A stretch of 64,000 bases of DNA from an uncultured Bacilli bacterium. GTDB taxonomy: Bacteria; Bacillota_I; Bacilli_A; RF39; UBA660. The stretch is from the NCBI GenBank assembly GCA_947632375.1, contig CANRPF010000002.1, positions 55,917 through 119,916 of the forward strand, given 5' to 3'. Positions 1 to 7,399 of this stretch are shown here, one piece after another (within the stretch, counting starts at the first letter, position 1; each line of letters starts with the position of its first letter). Position numbers and translations under genes: made by a program. The notes under the pieces are model-generated. The model did not search any database, was not told the origin of the DNA, and saw nothing but the letters and a program-made list of their open reading frames with translations.

Positions 1-327
1 ATTAATAATTGTATCTTTTTTTAATCTTTTCTGAGGCTTTGCTAAGCATTCCCAAATATTATTACCTTTATCTTTTAAAAGTAGCAATTCTATAACAGCG
101 TGTGTTTCTTCTTTTTCTCCAATTAATCTTGCTGGTATTACTTTAGTGTCATTTAAAACTAATACATCATCTTTATTTAAAATATCTACTATTTCATAAA
201 ATTTTTTATGTTCTATATTACCATATTTATCTAATACCATTAATCTACTAGAACTTCTATTTTCCAAAGGAGTTTGTGCGATTAATTCTTCATCTAAATC
301 ATAATTAAAATCTTCAGTTTTAATAAT
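1..327 (-). CDS. queA: QueA, S-adenosylmethionine:tRNA ribosyltransferase-isomerase (3' end outside the window)
   Basis: QueA transfers and isomerises the ribose of SAM onto 7-aminomethyl-7-deazaguanine in tRNA, giving epoxyqueuosine at the wobble base. Only the first ~109 codons are here. They read ..KTEDFNYDLDEELIAQTP.. then RLMVLDK and VLNDTKVIPARLIG, which is the usual QueA N-terminus. The frame is open to the window edge. Oddity: no ATG, GTG or TTG lies at the expected start. In frame, the codons before KTEDF are TGA TGT ATT ATT, directly after an SD-like GGGTGAT. Initiation at ATT (322-327), or a local mutation, is implied. The gene follows the GDPD gene by about 15 bases in one transcription unit. 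Identity is well supported; the start is not. Confidence 0.87.
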   Translation of the reverse strand, partial: MIKTEDFNYDLDEELIAQTPLENRSSSRLMVLDKYGNIEHKKFYEIVDILNKDDVLVLNDTKVIPARLIGEKEETHAVIELLLLKDKGNNIWECLAKPQKRLKKDTIIN

Positions 328-341
328 ACATCACCCATTCT

Positions 342-2162
342 TTATTTTAAAACATCATTTACAAAATTTATATATTCTTGTACTACATTGCTAGTTTTAC
401 TTGAATAAATTGTATCTCTTGCAAGAGATATATCATCAGTTATAATATTATCTACATTTAAATTTATCATATTTAACATACTATCTTTACTATTAATAGT
501 CCAAGCGTATATTTCTTTTCCAGCATTATGTATCTTTGTTACTAATGGTTTTGTTATACTTGATGCTTCTATACTAAATCCATCAGCATCCTCTAAATCT
601 AAAATATTTCCATAAGCAAAACTCATTACATATATAGTTTTTATATCTTTATCATATTTTTTAGAATTTAAAATCACATCATAAACTTGTGAAGTAACTA
701 CACAAGAATTTTGAAAATCATATTTTTTTATTAAATCAATAACACTTGCTTCAAAATTTTCTTCATGTCCTGTTGGTTTTAATTCTATATTCAATTTAAC
801 ATTATTTTCTTTTGCATACTTAATAACGGTTTCTAATAAAGGAATTTTTTCGCCCTTAAAACTTTCACTAAAGAAACTACCCGCATCTAATGCTTCTATT
901 TCATCATAATTTAGCTCCCAAGTATTTTTATTTAAACCTGTAGTTCTTTTTAAATTAGTATCATGCAATACAATTAATTTCTTATCTTTAGTTTGTTGTA
1001 CATCTAATTCTATCCAATCTGTACCCATATTAGTAGCTCCTACAAATGCCGCCATAGTATTTTCTGGATAATAAACTGATGCTCCTCTATGTGCAGTAAT
1101 TTCAATAGTTCTTACATATTCTATTTTAAAATTATATTTATTATTTACAATAGAATAAGTAAATAATGTTCCACTAATAATAACTAATATAATTATTGCA
1201 TATTTTAATTTGCTAAATTGTTTTTTTTTATTTTTAACTAAATTATTTTCTATTTTAATATGAGTAATTGCTTCTTTAGAACGTTCTTTATGTGAATAAT
1301 ATAACGCACTTATAGTTGCATAACATATTGGAGTTGATAACGCAGTCATAATAATAAATGATAATGCTAAAAATAACCAAATAATAGTCATTGCAAATGA
1401 TCCAAAAATATTTTTTTCAAATATTTTATAAAACCATATAATAATTGAAATTCCTAATAAAACAAATAATATATATATAATAGATGTTAATAATTGAATT
1501 AATACAATAAGTGCAACATCATGTATTTTATGTCCTTTACTTAATTTAGTACTTTTCTTTCTTGCTTCTTTAAAATTACAATTTTCTAATACAAAATAAT
1601 GAAATGAATATAACCATTTACATAATATAAATGCTAAAATTACTATTAATACTATATATATTCCTAATAAGAAATTATTTTTAACAATATACTCCATTAT
1701 AAATTCTGGTATTTTTATAGTAGAAATAAAACTTGATGATATTCCAAAATTTAAAAATGGTATTAAAAATAATACAAAGAATGGTAATAAAATATTTTTT
1801 CTTTTAAATATACTTATAGATTTTTCTAATGATTTTAGTATAGATTCTTTTAATGTTATCTTTTTCTTTTGATAAGAACTATCTAATATTATTATTATAT
1901 TGCTAATATCTATTATCGTATAAAATGTCATAAAAACAAGAAGTATAATTAGAAAAAATATTGTTATAGGCATTGATAAAAAAGATATTATATTTTCAAA
2001 AGTTAAATAATCATATCCACTTAGTTTAGTTGTTAATTTAAACATACTTAAAAATAATGGTAAGAATATTACTGTTGATAATATTTTATATATAATTTCA
2101 AAACTAATTAAAGTCTTTATATTATAACTTAACATTTTTCTTATTTTTTTAGACTGCTTCAT
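342..2162 (-). CDS. Membrane-anchored glycerophosphodiester phosphodiesterase (GDPD)
   Basis: 606 residues in two parts. Residues ~1-340 carry about eight hydrophobic segments and resemble the GPDPase membrane domain. Residues ~355-595 are a GDPD TIM-barrel domain with the signature TAHRGASVYYPENTMAAF, then WIELDVQQTKD, HDTNLKRTTG and NIELKPTG, which supply the metal and catalytic His/Glu/Asp residues. The family hydrolyses glycerophosphodiesters to glycerol-3-phosphate and an alcohol, or acts on polyglycerol-phosphate polymers such as lipoteichoic acid. The catalytic domain is probably extracellular, but topology was not computed. SD TGAGGA precedes ATG 2162. queA follows closely. Confidence 0.9.
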   Translation of the reverse strand: MKQSKKIRKMLSYNIKTLISFEIIYKILSTVIFLPLFLSMFKLTTKLSGYDYLTFENIISFLSMPITIFFLIILLVFMTFYTIIDISNIIIILDSSYQKKKITLKESILKSLEKSISIFKRKNILLPFFVLFLIPFLNFGISSSFISTIKIPEFIMEYIVKNNFLLGIYIVLIVILAFILCKWLYSFHYFVLENCNFKEARKKSTKLSKGHKIHDVALIVLIQLLTSIIYILFVLLGISIIIWFYKIFEKNIFGSFAMTIIWLFLALSFIIMTALSTPICYATISALYYSHKERSKEAITHIKIENNLVKNKKKQFSKLKYAIIILVIISGTLFTYSIVNNKYNFKIEYVRTIEITAHRGASVYYPENTMAAFVGATNMGTDWIELDVQQTKDKKLIVLHDTNLKRTTGLNKNTWELNYDEIEALDAGSFFSESFKGEKIPLLETVIKYAKENNVKLNIELKPTGHEENFEASVIDLIKKYDFQNSCVVTSQVYDVILNSKKYDKDIKTIYVMSFAYGNILDLEDADGFSIEASSITKPLVTKIHNAGKEIYAWTINSKDSMLNMINLNVDNIITDDISLARDTIYSSKTSNVVQEYINFVNDVLK

Positions 2163-2218
2163 AATAATTCCTCACGTAAGGTATTATAACACGTATAATG
2201 AATCTAGTATTAAAAAAA

Positions 2219-3238
2219 TTAGCTAATATATTTTATATTTGTTTTCTTTAATAAATATGTAATTAGTATAGATATTATAGAAGTTAAAATAATTCTTATA
2301 AAAAATAAAGTTATTATTCCGCTATTACTATAAAAGAAGTTAATATTAAATAATTTAAATACTATAAATAAAATTAAGTAATTTAATGAATCAGAATATA
2401 AATAAATTCCAAATGAATATTTATTTATAAATTCTATGAATTTTTTTCTTTTTATTATTTTTTTAATTAATAAAGTTATCATATATATAATAGAACTTAT
2501 TAGTAAAACAAATAATATATTAAATATTTCTTTTGGTAATAAGTTAATTAAAGTTATATAACTTATAAAAATAAGTATAAATAATAAAGGTATAATATTT
2601 ATAGTTTTATTAAAAAATATATCTATTTTTTCTTTATTTAAATGAAATAAATATCCAATATAGAAATATAAAGAAAAATTACATATATATTGTAATAAAT
2701 TTATAGATATATATTTATTAAAAATATTTAAAATAAATAAAAGAAATATTTTTAATATAGTATTAGGTATTTTATCTAATATATAAATAAATATAAAGAT
2801 AAAAAATAATGTAGGTAAAAACCATAAATGAGTATTTCCTTGTAATAGTATTTGACCAATAATAATGTCTTTAAATATATTGCAACTATTTAAATAGTAT
2901 AAAGATATATATTTTATAGGTATAGAAAATAATAATGATACAACTAAAAAAGGAATTATTAGTTTTTTAAATTTTTTATTTATTAATTGTTTTAAGTTAA
3001 TCTTTTTTGAATTAGCAAATAAAGCACCGCTTAATATGAAAAAAAGAGGCATATGAAACATATATATAAAACTTCTTATTTTATCTATAATTATCCATGA
3101 TTTATAAGTGTTATATAATGGAAAATAATTTATACCACCATATTTAGTAACAATTGCATAATAAGTAGAATGACCTATTACTACTAATATTACTAATAAA
3201 GTTCTTACTATATCGTATTCTATAATTCTTTTTTTCAT
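2219..3238 (-). CDS. Acyltransferase 3 family membrane protein
   Basis: 339 residues with about ten hydrophobic segments. The N-terminus reads YDIVRTLLVILVVIGHS and is followed by FHMPLFFILSGALFA near residue 65, both typical of the acyltransferase 3 (OatA/WecH-like) family. Members O-acetylate cell-wall sugars, teichoic acids or exopolysaccharide in the membrane. There is no C-terminal SGNH esterase domain, unlike full OatA, so the acceptor is unknown. SD AAGGTG precedes ATG 3238. It lies upstream of the GDPD gene on the same strand with a 56-base gap and may share its transcript. Confidence 0.85.
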   Translation of the reverse strand: MKKRIIEYDIVRTLLVILVVIGHSTYYAIVTKYGGINYFPLYNTYKSWIIIDKIRSFIYMFHMPLFFILSGALFANSKKINLKQLINKKFKKLIIPFLVVSLLFSIPIKYISLYYLNSCNIFKDIIIGQILLQGNTHLWFLPTLFFIFIFIYILDKIPNTILKIFLLFILNIFNKYISINLLQYICNFSLYFYIGYLFHLNKEKIDIFFNKTINIIPLLFILIFISYITLINLLPKEIFNILFVLLISSIIYMITLLIKKIIKRKKFIEFINKYSFGIYLYSDSLNYLILFIVFKLFNINFFYSNSGIITLFFIRIILTSIISILITYLLKKTNIKYIS

Positions 3239-3375
3239 ACTTACACCTTATAATAAAAGCATAACAAAAAACTATATTATTTTAAAGTATATTTTTATAT
3301 TTTATAATAATAAAATTTAACAAAAGTTTCTAATATTTTTTATTATATTAACTGTATTTTTTTAGAGAGGTATTT

Positions 3376-3885
3376 ATGAAAAAATTTATTTTACTATTTA
3401 TGGTTTGTGCGTTAGGAGTTGTATTTGTTACAGGATGTTCTAAAAAAGAGGTTGAAGAGGAATCTGATAAAGATTGGGCTGCTGTTGAAACTGAGTATAA
3501 AAAGTTGGAAACAGAAGCTAAAGAGGAACTTGATAAAGTATCTGAAGTTACTCAAGAAGAAGTTGAAAAATTAGTTGAAGTAGTAAAAACTGATTATGAA
3601 AAAATAAAAGATGGTATTACTAAAGAAAATGAAGAAATTGCAAAAGAAATGTACAAAGCAGCTCATAAATTAGAAATATTAGTTGAAAAAACAGATAAAG
3701 AAACTGAACATGAAATAACTAAGTTAGGTACTAACGCAAAAAAATTCATTAAAACAGCTTATGATAAAACTGAAAGTGAATTAGAGGTAATTAAAAAAGA
3801 TATTGAAAGCGGTTATGAAAAAGTAAAAGATTTTTCTGAAAAAGAATGGAAAAAATTCTTAGAATTATTTAAAAGCAAAAAATAA
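3376..3885 (+). CDS. Predicted lipoprotein with long helical, charged domain
   Basis: 169 residues. A Lys-rich start, a hydrophobic core and a lipobox ending FVTGC put the lipidated cysteine at residue 21. The mature part is rich in Glu/Lys with heptad-like spacing (EVEKLVEVVKTDYEKIKDG and similar) and is predicted all-helical, recalling YtxH/apolipophorin-like stalks. No enzymatic motif is visible. It is monocistronic, divergent from the acyltransferase gene, and closed by its own terminator. A cell-surface structural role is inference. Confidence 0.75.
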   Translation: MKKFILLFMVCALGVVFVTGCSKKEVEEESDKDWAAVETEYKKLETEAKEELDKVSEVTQEEVEKLVEVVKTDYEKIKDGITKENEEIAKEMYKAAHKLEILVEKTDKETEHEITKLGTNAKKFIKTAYDKTESELEVIKKDIESGYEKVKDFSEKEWKKFLELFKSKK

Positions 3886-3906
3886 TAGGATTACCTATTA
3901 TTGTTT
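3881..3906 (+). terminator. Rho-independent terminator between convergent genes
   Basis: Perfect 9-bp stem AATAATAGG / CCTATTATT (3881-3889 with 3894-3902), loop ATTA, then GTTTT. The stem overlaps the lipoprotein stop codon. It could work in both directions for the convergent gene ending at 3906. Confidence 0.75.
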
Positions 3907-4253
3907 TAATTTAGCATTGGATCAAATTCTTTAAGACTTACTCCTCCTAAAGATCCATCTGAATATTGAAAAGAAAATAATTTTGTTTTAGAATCATAAT
4001 CTAAATTTTTAATTATATTATCTTTTTCATATAATTTTAAGAAATTTTCTACTACTTCTATTTTTTTATTTTCGTTTGAATTTTTATATTCTTCACTTTC
4101 CATTAATTTATTTAGTCCATCATCTATATTTTTATTTTCGTTAAATATTTCTTCATAATAATAAGTTGTATTTGATTTATATATTTTATTTATTACAAAT
4201 GCACTTATACCAATTGTTAAAATTATCGCTAATATTATAATTACTTTTTTCAT
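3906..4253 (-). CDS. Small membrane-anchored protein, unknown function
   Basis: 115 residues: MKK start, one hydrophobic segment (~4-22, IILAIILTIGISAFVI) and then a hydrophilic domain of ~90 residues ending in a possible small beta unit (LFSFQYSDGSLGGVSL). An upstream ATG at 4268 is in frame, but the SD GGGAG lies inside that extension, so ATG 4253 is preferred. It overlaps the stop of the MBL-hydrolase gene by 4 bases (ATGA), suggesting translational coupling. I do not recognise the family. Confidence 0.65.
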   Translation of the reverse strand: MKKVIIILAIILTIGISAFVINKIYKSNTTYYYEEIFNENKNIDDGLNKLMESEEYKNSNENKKIEVVENFLKLYEKDNIIKNLDYDSKTKLFSFQYSDGSLGGVSLKEFDPMLN

Positions 4254-5125
4254 ATTATACTCTCCCATATCATTTTATTATCTTTAAATTCATAAGTTAT
4301 TTTATTTTGATCAATCATATAAGATAAATATGATTTTATTGTACTTCCCACTAAAACATATTGGTTTTCATTAATAGTTAAATTATATTCATCGAATATA
4401 TATTTAAGTATTTCTTCAAAAGTTTTTGCTTTCTTAAGAATATTATATATTTTATCAATTATTTCATTTATTTTATTTAAATTAAGTTCTATTAAATGTG
4501 TTATATCATTAGTTATTTCTGCGTGAGATGGTATATAAATATTACCCTTTAATGTTTTTAAATAATTTAAAGTATTAATATATTCTTTTACATCATATAT
4601 AAAAAATATATGATATTTTGTAATTGTTTCTTCACTAAATAAAGAATCTGCTAGAAAATATACATTATCACTAGTTTTAATACCAATCATATCAAAAAAA
4701 TGACCCTTTAGAGGAAAATATTCTAATCCATTAGGTAAATTATTTTCTATAGAAATTACTGATGATGATTTAGCTAATAAAAACTTATTTTGTATATTTT
4801 TAAAAGGATATCCTCCATATAAAAATGATGGCTCTAATATTGGAAATTCTGTTAAAGCTTTTTCAATATTATTTGCAAGTATAACACAATTTGTTCTTGA
4901 TTGTATTACCCTATTTCCTCCAATATGATCTGCATTTGAATGTGTATTTATAATACCTTTAATATTCCATCTTTCATCATTAATAAGCTTTAGTATTTTC
5001 TTTCCTGCACATTCATCATTACCTGTATCTATAAGATAAACGTTCTTATCATCAATTTTATAAACACCTATATTAGTAGCATTTTTTATATAATATGTAT
5101 TATTACCTACTTTTACTAATTCCAT
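4250..5125 (-). CDS. Metallo-beta-lactamase-fold hydrolase
   Basis: 291 residues. The N-terminal half has the MBL metal motif THSNADHIGG (HxxxDH type) near residue 62, LIDTGND before it, and a later HFFDMIG and ADSLFSEE corresponding to metal-ligand positions 3 and 4, with PSHAEIT near residue 200. This is the glyoxalase-II-like two-metal hydrolase fold. The substrate cannot be told from sequence. The C-terminal ~90 residues look helical, like the winged or dimerisation tails of some MBL hydrolases. SD AGGAGA precedes ATG 5125. Coupled to the small membrane protein downstream. Confidence 0.82.
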   Translation of the reverse strand: MELVKVGNNTYYIKNATNIGVYKIDDKNVYLIDTGNDECAGKKILKLINDERWNIKGIINTHSNADHIGGNRVIQSRTNCVILANNIEKALTEFPILEPSFLYGGYPFKNIQNKFLLAKSSSVISIENNLPNGLEYFPLKGHFFDMIGIKTSDNVYFLADSLFSEETITKYHIFFIYDVKEYINTLNYLKTLKGNIYIPSHAEITNDITHLIELNLNKINEIIDKIYNILKKAKTFEEILKYIFDEYNLTINENQYVLVGSTIKSYLSYMIDQNKITYEFKDNKMIWESII

Positions 5126-5192
5126 AAGTTCTCCTATATTTTTATATTACTATAAATATTAAAAAAAATAAATGATTTTTGAAAATAAAAAT

Positions 5193-5208
5193 CTAGTATA
5201 ATTACTAG
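5193..5208 (-). terminator. Terminator after the metallophosphoesterase gene
   Basis: Inverted repeat CTAGTA / TACTAG with a 4-base loop, followed on the minus strand by ATTTTTATTTT. It overlaps the TAG stop of the preceding gene. Confidence 0.6.
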
Positions 5209-6113
5209 ACATGATATCTTCTTTTAACCAATAATTTTTCTTTATTATATTCAGGATTATTAGTAAATTTAACTACACTATTATATATAGGATAAAGAAT
5301 GTTTGCTATTTGAAAAAGATTACTACATTCTTGAAACATAGTTAATGTACCATTTACTAAAACTTTATCTCCTTTTTTTAATAATGTATTTCTTTCATTT
5401 AATGGAAAAAAATCTTTATTAGGCGCTATTAATCCACGAGTTGATGGCCATAATTCATACATTATAGGTAAAACGCATCCATTATGCATGTGACCACATA
5501 CTATTAAATCATAATTTTCAACCATTTTTAATATATCAGAATCTAACATATATACAGGAGAATGAATAAGCAAAATATTTAATTTATCATTAGGTATATT
5601 TGAAGGCAAATTTTGTTGTAATTCTGTTATTAACAAATTTTTATCTTCTTTTTTTGTTTCATTATGATAATATTTAAAACTTTGAGTAATTCCTGTAATA
5701 AAAACGTTATTATCAATAAATGATGTATTATCTAAAACAGTAACGTTATTTATATTATTTATTTCATCAAATAATTCTTGGTTAAATTCATATCTCCAAT
5801 TATTATCTTTACCACCATAATAATCATGACTTCCTAAAGATATCAAAACAGGTGCAATAGTTGCAATATCTTTTAACCAATTTAATAATCTTTTTTGTTC
5901 TTTAAGATCACGAACGACTTCTGTTGAATCTATTAAATCACCTGGCATTAAAATGTAACTTGGTGATATTTTAGCGATTTTATTAGCAATTAATAAGAGT
6001 TTTTTATCTTTAACCATATAACTAAAATGTAAATCGCTATCAACACTAAAAACTAAATCTTTTTTTACGTGTTCATTATATAAATTATAGGTTGTAGTAT
6101 GAAATATATTCAT
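5205..6113 (-). CDS. Metallophosphoesterase (calcineurin-like)
   Basis: 302 residues with the ordered dimetal motifs of the family: SVDSDLHF (variant of DxH, residues ~24-30), MPGDLIDS (GDxxD), LGSHDYYGG (GNHD variant with Ser for Asn), LLIHSP and CGHMHNG (GHxH). The family hydrolyses phosphomonoesters or diesters; lipid or nucleotide substrates are both possible. Replacement of Asn in GNHD by Ser is unusual because that Asn bridges metal and phosphate. SD GAGGGG precedes ATG 6113. No signal peptide, so probably cytoplasmic or peripheral. Confidence 0.85.
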   Translation of the reverse strand: MNIFHTTTYNLYNEHVKKDLVFSVDSDLHFSYMVKDKKLLLIANKIAKISPSYILMPGDLIDSTEVVRDLKEQKRLLNWLKDIATIAPVLISLGSHDYYGGKDNNWRYEFNQELFDEINNINNVTVLDNTSFIDNNVFITGITQSFKYYHNETKKEDKNLLITELQQNLPSNIPNDKLNILLIHSPVYMLDSDILKMVENYDLIVCGHMHNGCVLPIMYELWPSTRGLIAPNKDFFPLNERNTLLKKGDKVLVNGTLTMFQECSNLFQIANILYPIYNSVVKFTNNPEYNKEKLLVKRRYHV

Positions 6114-6185
6114 ATTTATCCCCTCTTTTGTCAGTTTTTTATACTATCATAACAGCATTTATTTGTCAATTTTACCAAAAGAAAA

Positions 6186-6208
6186 AGAATTGACTTTTTA
6201 TCAATTCT
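6186..6208 (-). terminator. Terminator of tRNA-Trp transcript
   Basis: 8-bp stem AGAATTGA / TCAATTCT with a 7-base loop, followed on the minus strand by TTTTCTTTT. It lies 36 bases past the tRNA 3' end. Confidence 0.75.
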
Positions 6209-6243
6209 CTATATATTTAAAGGCTTAAAAACCTTAATAATCA

Positions 6244-6318
6244 TGGCAGGGGCAGTAGGACTCGAACCCACACGGGAGCTTTTGGAGAGCTCACGACTAA
6301 CCATTATCTTATGCCCCT
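6244..6318 (-). tRNA. tRNA-Trp (anticodon CCA)
   Basis: 75 nt. Acceptor arms AGGGGCA and TGCCCCT pair perfectly and the 3' G-CCA is encoded. The anticodon stem GAGCT/AGCTC encloses the loop CTCCAAA, so positions 34-36 are CCA (Trp). The T-arm GTGGG-TTCGAGT-CCTAC is canonical. The D-stem is weak (three of four pairs). The acceptor stem closely matches known bacterial tRNA-Trp genes, which begin AGGGGC. A good promoter precedes it and a terminator follows. It is the only tRNA gene I found in the window. Confidence 0.95.
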
Positions 6319-6330
6319 AAAACCAAGTCA

Positions 6331-6359
6331 ATTATACCATATCAAAAATACATATTCAA
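6331..6359 (-). promoter_or_regulatory. Promoter of tRNA-Trp
   Basis: Minus strand: -35 TTGAAT (6354-6359), 17-base spacer, -10 TATAAT (6331-6336), then 12 bases to the mature tRNA 5' end. Confidence 0.75.
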
Positions 6360-6393
6360 TATTTTTTTTCATATAATATTTTAGGTGATTTAT

Positions 6394-6819
6394 GTGTTAA
6401 TTAGTTATACTGCTAAAGAATTGGACCTTGTCGCTAGGTTAATGAGAGCTGAAGCTTTAGGTGAAGGTAATTTAGGTATGTTAATGGTTGGTAATGTTAT
6501 TGTTAATCGTGCTATCGCTACTTGTGATATATTTAAAGATATTAGAACTTTATATGATGTTATTTATCAAAATCCAGGTGGTTTTTCTGGAGTTAATTCT
6601 TCTTTATTTTATTCAAGTAGTACTAAGTTGGAAAAAGAGCTCGCTAAGAGAGTTATTACAGGTGAATATTATTATCCTGCTACTCATTCTTTATGGTTTT
6701 ATGCTCCAGGCACAAAAAATTCCTGCAATTCGACTTTTTATGGTCAACCTTTAGCAGGAAGATATAAGAATCATTGTTTTTATAATCCTCAACAAGGTAC
6801 TTGTAAGGAATTATATTAA
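6394..6819 (+). CDS. SleB/CwlJ-like cell-wall hydrolase
   Basis: 141 residues matching the Hydrolase_2 (SleB/CwlJ) catalytic domain from end to end: LVARLMRAEALGEG holds the catalytic Glu, then VGNVIVNRA, a Pro/Gly/Phe-rich segment NPGGFSGVNSS and the terminal HCFY. The family cleaves peptidoglycan, classically spore cortex, at muramic-lactam or MurNAc-GlcNAc bonds. Two GTG codons are in frame. The SD AGGTGAT (6383-6389) covers the first (6385), so GTG 6394 is chosen. There is no signal peptide or binding domain, so it resembles CwlJ more than SleB. Its 3' end overlaps the convergent downstream gene by 9 bases. Confidence 0.82.
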   Translation: MLISYTAKELDLVARLMRAEALGEGNLGMLMVGNVIVNRAIATCDIFKDIRTLYDVIYQNPGGFSGVNSSLFYSSSTKLEKELAKRVITGEYYYPATHSLWFYAPGTKNSCNSTFYGQPLAGRYKNHCFYNPQQGTCKELY

Positions 6820-7353
6820 AAATTCTTCATCATCAAAATTTTTTGTTATATTTTTATAATTTTTATCATATTCTTGAAATTTTTTTTGAACTATTAAAGG
6901 ATTATCAAAGTCTAGACATTTATTATATAAATCTTCTAGTTCTTTTAATTCTTTTTTATTATCTGCTATAGTATTTAGTTTTTCAAATTCTAAATAATCA
7001 TATTCTAAATATTTTTGTATACAAGGCATATCTGGAGTATATGGACTTACAAAGAATTTTTTATATGTTCCTAATCCATATATTTTTTCATAAGTTGTTG
7101 GATATTCTTCAAATCCATTAGCTTCCATTCTTTCAATATAATATTTAGTTATTAATTCATAATCTTCTAAGTTAACTTCTTTACTTAATATTTCTTTATC
7201 TGGATACTTTATTTTTATAACTATATCTTCATCTTTTTTATAATAACTTATAATTAATCTACCATTTAATTCATTACTTTTATAATACATTTTTTTATTA
7301 TGGTATTCATCATCACTTACAAATATATAAAAAGCTTTATCATCATATAACAT
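6811..7353 (-). CDS. Conserved-looking hypothetical protein
   Basis: 180 residues, no signal or membrane segment, Lys/Glu/Tyr-rich. The N-terminal ~60 residues look like beta strands, and the C-terminal part is helical and charged (ADNKKELKELEDLYNKCLDF). No motif recognised. A GTG at 7362 is in frame but lies against the SD AAGGAG, so ATG 7353 is used. It converges on, and overlaps, the SleB-like gene. Confidence 0.6.
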   Translation of the reverse strand: MLYDDKAFYIFVSDDEYHNKKMYYKSNELNGRLIISYYKKDEDIVIKIKYPDKEILSKEVNLEDYELITKYYIERMEANGFEEYPTTYEKIYGLGTYKKFFVSPYTPDMPCIQKYLEYDYLEFEKLNTIADNKKELKELEDLYNKCLDFDNPLIVQKKFQEYDKNYKNITKNFDDEEFLI

Positions 7354-7399
7354 AAGAATCACTCCTTATTATAATTTTATCATAATTTAAAGAAAAGAG

